A stretch of 64,000 nt of DNA. Origin: Exophiala sp. HKRS030 (taxonomy: Eukaryota > Ascomycota > Eurotiomycetes > Chaetothyriales > Herpotrichiellaceae). The translations under genes and the position numbers were made by a program. The notes under the pieces were generated by a model. The model saw only the letters and a list, made by a program, of their open reading frames with translations, was not told the origin of the DNA and did no database searches. The stretch is taken from the NCBI GenBank assembly GCA_023897205.1, contig JAHWDD010000001.1, forward strand, positions 6,448,001-6,512,000, read 5' to 3'. How positions within the stretch are numbered: the stretch's first letter is position 1; each line of letters starts with the position of its first letter. Shown piece after piece: positions 33,742 to 45,100 of this stretch.

Positions 33742-35149
33742 TGGTTGTCTTTTCATTTTATTGATTCTTATTCGAAATCCTTTTGTTTTATATCCACCTT
33801 GAGAGGTAACGGCCTGGCGTTCTTTAAATCAAAAAACCGGACAAGGGTTTTCTTTCTTCGACGGACGTGTGTGTATCAACGAATTCAACGATTATTATGG
33901 GTTTTTATTTGTGAGGCTAGATAGATTGATCAACGCGGACTCACCTCTACACTGGCCTCCCGCTCAGGCAGGTTTTGGGATATATATAGAGAGAGAGCGC
34001 GCAACACAGATAGAAAGGAAACTAGTTACAGGTGTACAGAACGATCTGAGCCCGACGGATTTCAAGAATCGTCAAACACATAGAACAAAAATACATCAAT
34101 TCTTCACGAGCTATCTCCTTCCGGTACACATGCTAGCAGAACACACGACGTTTCTCCAAATCTCGCATTTTTCATCCTTTGAGATTATCGGCAGCAGAGT
34201 AGTAGTAATGATAGAAAAGTAGAAAAGTAGAAGTAAAAGTAGTTTTTTAAGACTATGCATTGCTGCCTACCTAGATAGGCAGGTATCCTATATACATGAC
34301 ATCTACATGTGACCTCACGAGCAGCAAGGAGAAGTAGCATGCCTCTACTATCTCCATGAACGGCTGGAAAAAAAAACAGAGGCTAGTGGACGAGGATCCA
34401 GAAGGACTCAATTCTCCACTAGAAACGACATGTATATCCTATTTTTACGCCGGAAAATGCTCATTGACGGATTCGTCAGACAGATAGTTACTGGATACCC
34501 GGGGTTTGGGGTTTCTGGAAGGGAAGCTGGGTGGTGAACTTTTGGGTGTATGCGTGATCTCGTTTGATTTGTATTATGTGTTTTGTGGGGTGCGGTTGTT
34601 GTAGAGGGAGAGATAGAGGGAGAGGGTCCGTGGTCTTGAGATGGAAGGTATGGTATGGTAGGTGGCGAGGCTCAGGCGTTGCGTTGGTGGAAGGTTGATG
34701 TGTGTTTCAAGAGGTCATCGCCTTGACTGGCTTTGCTTGGCTGTTTTAGGTAGTGCAGAAAAGGGCCCTGGTAGGGACATCATAGCTGGCTCGAGTGCTG
34801 CTTCACCCGGTCATCGACATGCATCGACATGCGAGGTACCTTGTGGTTTCAGCGGCGTGCGAGCGAGCCTTGCGTGGGCTTGGCCATGTCGAGAAGTAAG
34901 GTCGGAGCGTGAAGAGGAGGATGCCGAGCATCGTTGCTCTTTCACGGCGGTCGCTTTGAAACGTTGTTCCATTCGGTCGTGTTGATACATATGATCGAGT
35001 TGCAGAGTGAAGAGATGCCGCTTCGCTTGGACACAGGTTTTGTCTTGTGCACATTGCCAAACTTGACTGGTCCTCTGGGCTGTTACAGAGAGCGTTATGG
35101 ATATGAATTCCACGCTCCCAAGACAAATCATTTGGCGTCGCGAATCAGA
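33742..35149. other. Convergent intergenic region, low complexity in places
   Basis: 1.4 kb between GPHR (+) and thiolase (-) 3' ends. Holds a short TA/GA run (33980-33998), an AGAAAAGTAGAAAAGTAG repeat (34212-34240) and a GAGGGAGA-rich stretch (34605-34626). No gene supported. Confidence 0.5.
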
Positions 35150-36385
35150 CTATTCTCTGACAAACACACCAGCCATACCCATACCAGTACCAATGCACAT
35201 ACTAACGACACCAACCTGTCCTGCCTCGAGTTGCGGCAGCAGCGTGGCAAGTTGTCGGGTACCCGTCATACCGAGAGGATGGCCTAGGGCAATAGCACCG
35301 CCGCGAGGGTTGACTTTGGCAATGTCTATTCCCAATTTGCGAATGCAGTATAGTGCTTGACTGGCGAAAGCCTCGTTAATTTCCCACACGTTGACATCGT
35401 CGATGCTCAAACCTGTTTGTTGCAGAACCTTGGGAATTGCAACGGCGGGCCCAACGCCCATTTCATCCGGCTTGCAGCCAGCCGTTGCCGTGTTGACCCA
35501 TTTTCCAATGATGTTCTGACCGAGACCGAGCTCGTTGGCGGTTGATCGGCGGAGCAGGAGGGTAGCTGCAGCGCCATCGGAGATCTGACTTGAGTTACCG
35601 GCTGTAGAGAAGCCGTCTTGGGAGAAAGCTGGTTTCAGCTTGGCCATCTTTTCGGCGTTGACTTCATGTCTGATGCCATCGTCCTTATCGACGACGACTT
35701 CGGTCTCCTTGGCCGGTGCGTCTGGTGTTTCGGCCGAGAGCTGCTTGACCTTCACAGGGACGATCTCTCCGTCGAACAAGCCCGCTCGTTGTGCCTTGCT
35801 TGCCTTTTGGTGACTTTCTGCGGCAAATGCATCTTGGTCTTCTCGAGAAACACCGTATCGTTTTGCCACGTTCTCACTGGTCAGCCCCATGGCCATGATA
35901 CAGTCTTGTGCCTCTTGCACAGGACTGTTTTTCAACTCATCCCATAATTGCGTGGGAATAGCCTTGCTACCGTAGTTTCTCGTCATGCTCTCCATTCCAG
36001 CTCCAATGCCGACATCAATCTGTCCTACGCTGATCATGTTTGCGATGCTCGTCACAGCCGCCAGGCCGGAACTGCAAGCTCGATTGATGGTATGTAGAGC
36101 GGTCTTCTCACTGAAGCCAGCGTGTAATTGTGCCATTCTCGCGGCTTTTGACCCACCGAGTTCGGCGAGCACAACTCCAACGGCAACATCGTCGATTTTC
36201 TCGGGTGCAAGGTTCGGATTTGCGGCTAGGGTGGCTCGAAGGACATGGGAAAGGAGCTGGTGATCGTATGCATCTTTGAAACCGCCCTTATATGAGCGTG
36301 TGACGGGTGTGCGAAGGGAGGAGAGGATTACTACGTCGTTGGCTCCTTTCTCTAGGATGTTTTTGAGGCCTCGGGCTGCTGCCAT
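35150..36385 (-). CDS. 3-ketoacyl-CoA thiolase (acetyl-CoA C-acyltransferase)
   Basis: Thiolytic cleavage of 3-ketoacyl-CoA in beta-oxidation. Start MAAARGLKNI at 36385; 411 residues, single exon. Nucleophilic Cys104 lies in INRACSSGLAAV. The other catalytic elements are WEINEAFASQA, GAIALGHPLGMTGTRQ with the active His, and the second Cys in VSMCIGTGMGMAGVF. The CIGTGMG signature is that of degradative POT1-type thiolases rather than ERG10 biosynthetic ones. No PTS1 is present (it ends VRE), and the N-terminus does not fit the R-L-x5-H-L PTS2 pattern, so location may be cytosolic or mitochondrial, or import may depend on a partner. Frame-open codons lie upstream of the chosen ATG (to 36583), but they do not look like family sequence. 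Confidence 0.9.
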   Translation of the reverse strand: MAAARGLKNILEKGANDVVILSSLRTPVTRSYKGGFKDAYDHQLLSHVLRATLAANPNLAPEKIDDVAVGVVLAELGGSKAARMAQLHAGFSEKTALHTINRACSSGLAAVTSIANMISVGQIDVGIGAGMESMTRNYGSKAIPTQLWDELKNSPVQEAQDCIMAMGLTSENVAKRYGVSREDQDAFAAESHQKASKAQRAGLFDGEIVPVKVKQLSAETPDAPAKETEVVVDKDDGIRHEVNAEKMAKLKPAFSQDGFSTAGNSSQISDGAAATLLLRRSTANELGLGQNIIGKWVNTATAGCKPDEMGVGPAVAIPKVLQQTGLSIDDVNVWEINEAFASQALYCIRKLGIDIAKVNPRGGAIALGHPLGMTGTRQLATLLPQLEAGQVGVVSMCIGTGMGMAGVFVRE

Positions 36386-37421
36386 GTTGAGTGGAGTGGT
36401 AGGTAGGTAGGCAGGGGAAAGAGATTTGCAAAGGGTGGTGAAATAAACGAAGCGTAAGCTGGACGGTGCTAGCTTCGAGAAAGAGGTTATATGAATGAAG
36501 AAATTACCAATTTGACAAGGCGAAGATGGATAAACACTTGACCGTGTGTTGAGGTGGACGCCCTCGGTGTCTCCCTTCAGCACTACCCCAGCCGGAACTT
36601 CACTGCGGTAAGATGATGGTAGGCATCGGATAATGATTAATTACCTCGTGTAGGAAAAGTCCAACGTTGGAGGTTCCGTTTGCCATCGGATGTGTTCCTC
36701 GGCAAAGGGCCAAAGGGGAGGGGGAAAATGTGGCTAACGTCGCCGACTAAGATGTGGGTGGATGTGAGAAGTCTCTCCGCATCTTGTACCTGACCTCGAC
36801 TCCACAGTGTCCTTGTATGTTGGTCTACATCAAATGCTTCAAGATCAATGTAATAGATATCATGACTTCACGCTGTTCATGCCAACGAGGCTGAATGTCG
36901 ACGTTCGCATATCTTTCAAACATCTCACAATTGCAAGTTGAACATGAATATTTGGATAAGTTCTTGAGAGAAATGATCGTTCGCCACCACCACTTACCCC
37001 AAAAGCTGCTACATGTATGTACCGAGTATGTCATACTGAGTGCACGTGATGATTTGATCAATGTGAATGAAAGGTAAATGAGGGTTTGGAATGAGTTTTA
37101 TCACGAGCAAGGATATTGAATCTCCAAGCCCTGATATTCGGCTGTGTATGATGGGAACTCCTCCTCACGAGGGACTCGAGACCAAGCTCTGACAAGATTC
37201 ATCAAAATCTCTCCATTGACCTTGATGACGTGGAACTTGTTCTTGTTCCTCTCAGTGTCGTTTTATGTTAACTATCCATGGACACATAGCCCAAAACGAA
37301 GATGGTGTAATTCTACCGCTAAAGAATGCTTATTCCTGTCTCATTGATTTCATGTATCATGCCGATACTAGACCATGTACTTTTACTCCCCCTGTCATCA
37401 CCAGCCTCGACCAACTCGTCC
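36386..37421. other. Promoter of the thiolase gene and 3' flank of the oxidoreductase
   Basis: 1.04 kb, both flanking genes on the minus strand. A GGTAGGTAGG run lies just upstream of the thiolase start (36399-36410). No other signal is seen. Confidence 0.5.
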
Positions 37422-38537
37422 TCACAGCGTGACAACGACCTTCTTCGCACTGACACCAGCTTTCTGCCTATCCAGACCACCCTGGACAAAATACAAGCCC
37501 TTCCCAATAACCAAAGCCTCCGGCTCGGGCCTTAGAATCGCCTTCTCCAAAGCCTTGCCCACAAACTCAGTCCAGACCTTCTTAGCCACAATGCCATCTT
37601 CCTGGCTAACAATGTTCCCACTGCCAATTCTCGTGACCGTGACATTCTTCTGCACATCGGTCGGCGCAGAGACGACGCTCGCGACCTTCCCTCCTCCAAG
37701 GGCATGTAGCACTTCAGCCGACTGCCGCACCGTGGTGTCTGAGCCGATCGAGTCATAAGCTCCAACAACCTGTGTATCCTTCAACAACTCGATCAAGATG
37801 TCCACGATATCCGGATTGTGGTAGTCCAGAACCAATTTGGCACCCAGGGCTTTGACATAGCTGTAGTTGGCAGGACTCGCTGTCGCCACGACATCATACC
37901 CGGAAGCCACAGCAAGCTGCACCACCGAGCTGCCAACCGACGAGCTCCCGCCCCACAGCAACAATGTCTCTTTCCCCTTGTTCTTCTTCTCATCCTTTGA
38001 TCCCGTCGGACGTAAGACCCCCTCCCTATTGTTGCCCACTTCTGGGAGCCTCAACCCCAAGTTGCCCTTCAAATACAACCCCGCCGCGGCGGTACTAATA
38101 CTCAAGGGCAACACGACCGCATCCTCAAACTTCAAAACCTCACCATCAATCCGATCCGGAATCCTCGCAACCGTCCACCTCTTGACCTTAGGATAGAGCT
38201 GAAACCCACCATACGCAGGGTCACCGGCACCCAGACCCAGAGCGTGCGCGATGACCCGATCACCCACCTTGACATGTGAGACGTTCTTGCCCACCTCGAT
38301 GACTTGACCTGCAACGTCCTCGCCGAGAATATACGGGTACGAGAGACCGAACGGGTTTCCGGGCGCGGATTGCAGTTTCCAATCGACAGGGTTGATGGCG
38401 ACGGCGGCGTTCTTGATCACCAGGTCGTCGTCGCCGAGCGTGCCATCGTCCTTGCCGTCCGCTGGGAACGGCGCTGTGCCGACTTCTAGCGCTGCGTTGG
38501 CATGCGGGATCCACGCGGCGTAGTTGACGAGTTGCAT
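37422..38537 (-). CDS. CipB-like zinc-independent MDR oxidoreductase
   Basis: Medium-chain dehydrogenase/reductase of the quinone-reductase or trans-enoyl-reductase type. I start at MQLVNYAAWIPHANAALEVG (38537), giving 371 residues; 25 further upstream codons are open but unlike the family. A GroES-like N-terminal fold shows VAINPVDWKLQSAPG, YPYILGEDVAGQVIEVGKNV and VKVGDRVIAHALG. The nucleotide-binding Rossmann stretch is LLLWGGSSSVGSSVVQLA, then ASPANYSYVKALGA. The structural-zinc Cys cluster is absent, as in CipB/LovC relatives. The NADPH preference and substrate are not readable from sequence. It stands alone with no linked biosynthetic genes. Confidence 0.85.
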   Translation of the reverse strand: MQLVNYAAWIPHANAALEVGTAPFPADGKDDGTLGDDDLVIKNAAVAINPVDWKLQSAPGNPFGLSYPYILGEDVAGQVIEVGKNVSHVKVGDRVIAHALGLGAGDPAYGGFQLYPKVKRWTVARIPDRIDGEVLKFEDAVVLPLSISTAAAGLYLKGNLGLRLPEVGNNREGVLRPTGSKDEKKNKGKETLLLWGGSSSVGSSVVQLAVASGYDVVATASPANYSYVKALGAKLVLDYHNPDIVDILIELLKDTQVVGAYDSIGSDTTVRQSAEVLHALGGGKVASVVSAPTDVQKNVTVTRIGSGNIVSQEDGIVAKKVWTEFVGKALEKAILRPEPEALVIGKGLYFVQGGLDRQKAGVSAKKVVVTL

Positions 38538-40030
38538 CGTGGCTCTTCCTCGTTGAGAGGATCCTAAGGGGTGCTGTTTTTGCGTGGCGTGTTTAGACTC
38601 GGTTCTCTTCACCGAGCTGTCAAACTTCCTGAATCGTGGCTCAGGACTATCAGTCTTTTGCCTCTCTCACGCGTGCGGGTGAGATGGTGTGACGGCCTGA
38701 CAGACGTCTCGCGTAAAGTCCCAAGATATGCAGCACTAACTAGCCAGAACCACGAAGCTCCTGCTATTCGATACCACCGGAAGCCTCAAGTCTCAAGGTC
38801 AAGATGCCAGACAGAATGACTTCCGACAGACACGTCAAATAGCAAGAAAAGCGGAGGATGAATAACAAGGGGGGACAAAACAACTGAACTGAACTCGTTA
38901 GAGACGATATACTTTTTTCTAGTTAGCTTCTCTATTCTCTCCTCCTCTCTGTCTTGGATTACCAATACATGGCATATAGCAAGATTGGCGGAGAGGGGAA
39001 GAGATCGTGCATTATGCATTTATCCTTATGAGGAGATCACATCATAGATCCACCGGAGTTCGCAACACGGCCACAAGTCGTCAGCCCGTCACTCAACACA
39101 CCCACACCCACACCCACACTCACCCACGCACGCCGATGGTCGCGATGTGAGTGACTGTGTGAGAAGGAAGTGAGGTGAGGTGCATAGGCTAGTTAGTGGT
39201 AAAGTGCGGGGTTGGTTCGGAGACCGCGAGCGGGTTTTCGACATACTCTGTCCACGGTACCAGTGCAGAGGAAGTCTGACTATCCACCAAACGGACGAAC
39301 GCTAGAGGCCGGTTCTCCTCTCCCAGATCCTCCTCCTCCCTTTTGTTGGAGCAGCCTCGCGGCATGTGGGTATGCAATGACCCATGGCTGGGTGCTCAAT
39401 CTTATGTGAAAAGGGTACGGACACTTTAGATTGGATCGAGAGCGAGATGCAGTTAATTTGTGATAGGATGTTGACTATTCACTTCTATGATCCAAGGTTG
39501 AATTTGCACAAGCTGGATCGACTGCTAGACCTACCTACAGAATCGATGATCAACTTAGTCCAAGGATCGAAAAAGCAAGCAATCCGAAGATAGACAGCAA
39601 CAATTCTACCTCGGACGGGTCTTTCAAGATGATAACATATAATGAAATGACTTAATAATAGCTAGGCTTCAGAGTGCTATATATGGGTAATACATCTTGT
39701 AACTATTCCCAAGGTTGGGAGTACAAGGTCCTCCTCTTTTCTTCTCTCTCCTTCTCCTCTCTTCCTCATCACTCCAACACTAGTCTGAAAACCATGCCAC
39801 GAGTCGTGGTCCCATCTTGGACCCTTCCCCTAACTCGAAATGCTGCAACCATGCTTTCAAACGCGGGTATTTTAACCAACAAAAACGCTTCGGTTTTCAG
39901 TTTTGAAAACAAATAAATAGTAGTAAAGAGGAAATATGTAGATCGAAAAAGGATGTCGTAGACGGCGTTGGATATCGATAGATGTCGATTCTCCCCCTGT
40001 ACATGCTGGCGTAGATCAAGATGGCAAATA
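38538..40030. other. Intergenic, 1.5 kb, short CA-rich repeat
   Basis: An ACACCC repeat with four near copies lies at about 39097-39130. Otherwise nothing supported; it includes the 3' flank of MSB2 and the promoter of the oxidoreductase. Confidence 0.5.
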
Positions 40031-42160
40031 TCAGTTCCAGCCCAAGCTGTTCTCTGCCATCACTGGCGGACTGATATATGTTCGACCACTTCGGTTGGAA
40101 TTGCTACGGTCACTGTTTCGGGAGGTTCGTCCGCCAAATCGGGTTCCATAACTACCACGGAGACCTGCACTCATAAGATTCGATTGTTCGCCAGGACGAT
40201 TGCTGCCACGACCGGATTGCATGCTGCTTGACCTTTGATGCCCGGCCTTCTTCTTCTTGTATCTTCGTGCAACAAGGAACATGGCAGCACCATAGACAGT
40301 AGCACCAGCAACAGCCCCAACGGCAATACCCACAGAAGAAGGTCGTACGGGTGCACCACCAGAGTCAGCACCTGGAGCAGCACCATCATCGCCCTTTCCA
40401 CTGCCAGTGCTTGACGATGGGTCTTTTGCCGTGTTTATAGGGGTTCCACCATTGCCCATTGTGGAACCTGCCAAGATTGGAATCGATGGATCAATCATGC
40501 TCATCAAAGTCGTGACTGAGGGATTTTCATGATGGAACAAGGCCGAGTTAGGATTGAGGATGAGGACTGAGAGTAAATCGACCTTGCTTGCGGGTATATA
40601 GGCCATGGCCAATGTGGTGACATAGCCAACGGAATCCAACGTATTGTACGGCTGTAGGTACTGCATGACCACACTCGACAAACTGATATTTAAACCTTCC
40701 GCCACACCGGGTGGGAGGTAGGAGAAGATCTGTGAAACAGCAGTGGTAGACGATACCACGAACTGGTAATTCAGACCATAAGTGAAACCGAGCTGGATCA
40801 AGGTCGAATTCTCCGGGGCATCAGGTATCCCGCCTTCTGGTTGAATGACACTGGGCAAACTGGTCGGAATAACTGCAGCACTTGTGGACGATGAACCTGA
40901 GGTTGGCGCAGTTGAGGTCGCTGAAATGATGCTAGATTCCGGAACCAAGACAGTGGCAGAATCAGTTCCGGTTGGCTTCACTGTGTTGGTTGGTGGAACA
41001 GAGGAAGTGAGTCTAGCATCGCTCGCGGGGTCAGATGTTGTCGCGTTTGCGACAGGTGGAAGTGTACTTGGAGGCTCGGTTGGAATGCTAGTTGGTGGTT
41101 CTGTCGTGGTTGGAAGGTCAGAGGTTGTGACCGGAGGGGGTTGTGTTGAAACGGTGCTGTTCGGATTGTCGAAGCTGTCGGTAGGCGAAACGGTAGGTTG
41201 AGTTGTCGGTGGAGTCGTTGTAGGGGGATCCGTGGGCGGAGTTGTAGGGGACTCTGTAGGGGGCGAAGTAGGAGGTGTGGTTGGACTTTCAGTGGGGGGA
41301 GTTGTTGGTGGTGGTGTCGTTGGTGAGTCGGTAGGAGGTGTTGTGGGTGATTCAGTGGGTGGTGTTGTAGGCGATTGCGTGGGTGGTGGGGTGCTGTCAG
41401 TGGCAGAAGCAGTATTGCTGTTTGTGGCGGAGACCGTATTGTCTGGTGTCGCAGTTGGCTGCGGATCAGAGGAAGAAGTCGAAGCAGTCTGTGTCGCAGT
41501 CGAGCTGGCCTCTGAGGCAATCGAATTCGCGACCGATTGCGCCGAAGAGATGGCTGAGGAGATTGATTGCAGGTCTGTGCCAGATGCGGTCGAAGCTACC
41601 GATTGCAGCGAGCTGGCCACTTCCAGGACTGATGAAGCAGCACTTGTCAACGAGGCAGGGTCGGTGGTGGTTGGTGGATCAGAAGATGTGGTAGCAGTAA
41701 TGATTGTACTTTGGCCAATCGTGATCCCAGTTTCGGTAGTACTTGGGCCAGTCGTGATGGTTCCGGTAGCAGAAGCTGTGCCAGTTGACTGAGTAGCGGT
41801 GGTATCGGTAATCTTGTCTTCTGGTACACCACTAGCCGATGCAGAAGTGGTGGCAGCGGCAGTAGTTGTGGCAGGTACTGTATCGGTAGCGGTGGTCTCG
41901 GTCGAAATCGCTGAGGCAACATTGGACAAAATGTCACCGGCCGTTGCTATCAGACTACCTACTCCCGAGTCGCTAGTAGAGGTCGTGGCATCTGTTGTAG
42001 AATTGGAATTGTCAACGCCTTCTACCTGTCTCTTGACCACTCGCGGGAAATAGTATCGTGGTTTGAGGTCGGTCCGACGGGGATGATGATGACCAGGTAC
42101 GGCTTCAGCCAATGACACGGCAGCCAGTGCAGAAAACAGAGCAATCTGAGTGAACTTCAT
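40031..42160 (-). CDS. MSB2: MSB2, signalling mucin of the filamentous-growth/HOG MAPK pathways
   Basis: Plasma-membrane mucin sensor upstream of Cdc42/Ste11-type MAPK cascades. Single exon, 709 residues. Signal peptide MKFTQIALFSALAAVSLAEA, then a long Ser/Thr/Pro-rich extracellular mucin region (about residues 55-440) with an ESPTTPP/DSPTTPP tandem block (bases about 41200-41400). The Hkr1/Msb2-homology segment (about 450-560) includes ENSTLIQLGFTYGLNYQFVV and YVTTLAMAYIPASKVDLLSV. One transmembrane helix (about 608-631, VGIAVGAVAGATVYGAAMFL) is followed by RRYKKKK and a 78-residue Ser/Arg-rich cytoplasmic tail. The tail ends in ISPPVMAENSLGWN, the C-terminal signature of filamentous-fungal MSB2. 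The large 5' gap suits a regulated developmental/stress gene. Confidence 0.93.
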   Translation of the reverse strand: MKFTQIALFSALAAVSLAEAVPGHHHPRRTDLKPRYYFPRVVKRQVEGVDNSNSTTDATTSTSDSGVGSLIATAGDILSNVASAISTETTATDTVPATTTAAATTSASASGVPEDKITDTTATQSTGTASATGTITTGPSTTETGITIGQSTIITATTSSDPPTTTDPASLTSAASSVLEVASSLQSVASTASGTDLQSISSAISSAQSVANSIASEASSTATQTASTSSSDPQPTATPDNTVSATNSNTASATDSTPPPTQSPTTPPTESPTTPPTDSPTTPPPTTPPTESPTTPPTSPPTESPTTPPTDPPTTTPPTTQPTVSPTDSFDNPNSTVSTQPPPVTTSDLPTTTEPPTSIPTEPPSTLPPVANATTSDPASDARLTSSVPPTNTVKPTGTDSATVLVPESSIISATSTAPTSGSSSTSAAVIPTSLPSVIQPEGGIPDAPENSTLIQLGFTYGLNYQFVVSSTTAVSQIFSYLPPGVAEGLNISLSSVVMQYLQPYNTLDSVGYVTTLAMAYIPASKVDLLSVLILNPNSALFHHENPSVTTLMSMIDPSIPILAGSTMGNGGTPINTAKDPSSSTGSGKGDDGAAPGADSGGAPVRPSSVGIAVGAVAGATVYGAAMFLVARRYKKKKAGHQRSSSMQSGRGSNRPGEQSNLMSAGLRGSYGTRFGGRTSRNSDRSNSNRSGRTYISPPVMAENSLGWN

Positions 42161-45100
42161 GCTTGGTCTTGAGATGAATGCTATGGCCCGAGTTAGGAGT
42201 GAATCTAGGGATGAAATGAACTCTTCAATTGGGACCTACTATGGGTTTCTTGCCGATAAAGAATGTATGTAGTGAGACTCTGGGCTGTAAAAGAGTGGCT
42301 AGGATCCAAGGATCCTCACAAATGGTATTGGAAACCGATGAACTGACAACCGAGAAACCAATCGAGGTCGGGTTTGGTCTTATTGTTTTGGAAATGTGCC
42401 GCAAATGGAATGGATCGATCAAGTCTCAGCGCAGCTCATTGATGTATTTGTGAGATGTTCCTTTGATGCCAAAATAAGCTCTTGGAAGTGACAAAGAAGT
42501 TCCAGAGCGATGTATGTTCTTTCCAAAGATGAGTGGACCAGCCAATAGATTGAGTGAGCGAAGACTCTTGTTCTCGGGCGAATCTCAAGACGTTTTGAGA
42601 AGGCGATGTCTGGGTTGCGAAGCCGGGCGCGTAATGGGTATCGAGAATGCAAAAACGAAGTAAAAGAATGTGATGGAGACGAGTCAATAATGAGGTCCCG
42701 GGTCGATGGCTAAAGAGTGAACGCGAGCAGGATGCTATCGTGCTGGCAAAAGTGTGGTTGAGATCGAGGTCGTTCGAGAAGTTGAGCTGCCGTGGGACAG
42801 GTGACAAGTCGAAGGAGAGGATTATCGGTCGGCGAGGGAGAGACAGCGACCACGGCGACGTTGACGGATCATCGAGACTCAAAGATCGAGAAGGGCTGAA
42901 GGCGTGAAGGACGAGGTGAGCAGACGGGAGGAAGGCATGATAGAGGTGGTGGTTGGAGAGTGATGGAAGAAAGGGATGCAGATGGAGACGCAGACAACAG
43001 GCGAAGACGACCGGACCCAGTTAGCAGGAGGATGCAAAGTGGCCTTGGGTGGGAAACGAGGCATGGAACAAGCGCAGGTGCTACTGGCCGCTGGCGAGAC
43101 AAGGCGTGTTCTTTTCCTGGAGCGAAAAACAGACTTCTGGTGGTGTTGGAGGCTGCCGGGCGATGAACCAGGCACGCCAGGCACGACAGGCACGTCCAGC
43201 ATGTCCAGAGCACATCAAGCACGGCCAGGACGTGCGACTAAACCGCGTGCCTGGCAGGGGACAGCAGGGACAGACAAGGAACAGACAAGGAACAACAAGG
43301 GCTCGAGGGCATAAGGGCGTGGGGCTGTGAAAATAAAGATCCACTCGACATACAACGCTAATCATTGGCATGCCATCAAGAATGTCTCATTGGCTGGGTG
43401 CCTGGATCTAAGCCGGGAAAGGATAGGCTCCCTTGCTCGTCGACGGCAAGCCGCAATCCACAGCGGCCCCTGGTTCGTAGTCTGTTGGCACCTTACTGTT
43501 AGGTGACTGTACAGACGGAGTCCTGTACTGCGTCGTTGACTCGTTGGAGCCCTTGTTCAGTCCCTTCGGCCTTGTTCTCTCTGCTTCACTCGCGCCCACC
43601 AATTTGGTGGCCCAATTTCGCTCCCGAGCCGACTGAGGGAATCGAGGTGGCTTGCTTCTGCCCCATTGGTGGCTCCCACTGACCACCCTGACTGGTCATA
43701 TTTTAAAGTTGGCTTACTGAGTCTTCATCCATTTAACCATGGCCCCAAGCAGCGTCTAACCACCGAGCAACCATGATACCAAGATGCATGCCTTTCTAGC
43801 GACGGAGAGGAATACTGATCTTGCTTCATACCTTTCTCGCTGTCAACACATTGTATGACTCCTCCCACTCGGCGACGACTAGCAATGACAGTCACCACTA
43901 CAATCAATTCTTGTTGTTGGCGATGAAATTTTCACAACCATGTCCTGCTTGCGTAGGGCGGCCATGATAATCTTTTTTTGGACCCTGAGACAATTCTCGA
44001 AACACTGACTGTTTCCGGCATTTCAGTGTGGAACTTGTCGATTGCACTTTGTACCAGATGACTACGTAATCACGCTCCTACCACGGAATTTTACTCGAAC
44101 CCTTGTCGTTGCAAAGGCATCTGCATCTGCACAACTTTGTAGCGTGCGTGTCTCTAACGCGTGTTGGGCAGGTCCGAGTGCGACGAACAATGTGTACCTA
44201 CGTGCCTACACAGCACTCCGTAGTGATCTGTGTCAGGACTCAAGACTCGGGACGCAGAAGCAGTGATTTGGGAGCAATTTCGCGGGCAGATATCCAGGAG
44301 CAACTTTGTGTCAGCCAAACGCCCGCCAGAGCCTTGGCAATGTTGTTAGTGGAAAGAGCGCGTCTTGTGTTGTTTTGGTGGATGACCAATATTTCTACCG
44401 GGTGCATTCTCAAGCACCATCCAGAACTGGAATCACATAACTCCTTGAGCAGCTTTGGATTTGTTTTGTTCAAGTAAGACCATCGATGCTCTGGAATCTG
44501 CAGTGTTGTGGAATAAAGATGAATGTCTACATGAGACTTGACAACTGACCACTGCAGGAATGAGCCATTGTCTCGAGTCTTGTCGATCGGGGCTCAAGCC
44601 TTCCTGTAAGCAATTCATCGGCTCCACACCCGACGCTCCGATATGCCGGCTTTGTTTCATTCAGGGGCAAGGCACGCCACAAGCGTGTCCAGCGAGCCAC
44701 TGTGAGCCGCCAGTGGCCACCGTCCAAATTAATGTCCGGTTTACTTTGGTGGCTCCTTTCATCATCCATGCATTACAGTAGTATCGATGACTTCGGAGTA
44801 CGGAGACCTGGTACGGAGTAGTCCTGTTGCTATTGACTCACTGCTACTACTGTCTGCACAGTTCTCTGTACTCCGTACTGAAGAGACCACGGTGAAACAC
44901 ACGGTCAGCTCGGAGCAATTCCAGTAACAAGTCCGTGCAGTCCACGCAAGTCTTTTGACGCACAAGTGTCACGTTTCCCAAACACATTTCCAATCAACCC
45001 GTCCACTCCGTCCGCCAGGCTCTCACCCTTCTATCGAGAGCCAAATGCATTGATTATCTGGAGAGGCATCTGCCACCTTCATCATCCTCCATGTCCTCGT

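Noticed and set aside
39097..39130. CA/CCC-rich repeat as telomeric sequence
   Set aside because: Not TTAGGG/CCCTAA; only four copies of ACACCC inside single-copy DNA.
40845..42053. Long plus-strand frames rich in Gly and Val
   Set aside because: They are the antisense of the MSB2 Thr/Pro repeat, which lacks stops because of its biased codons.
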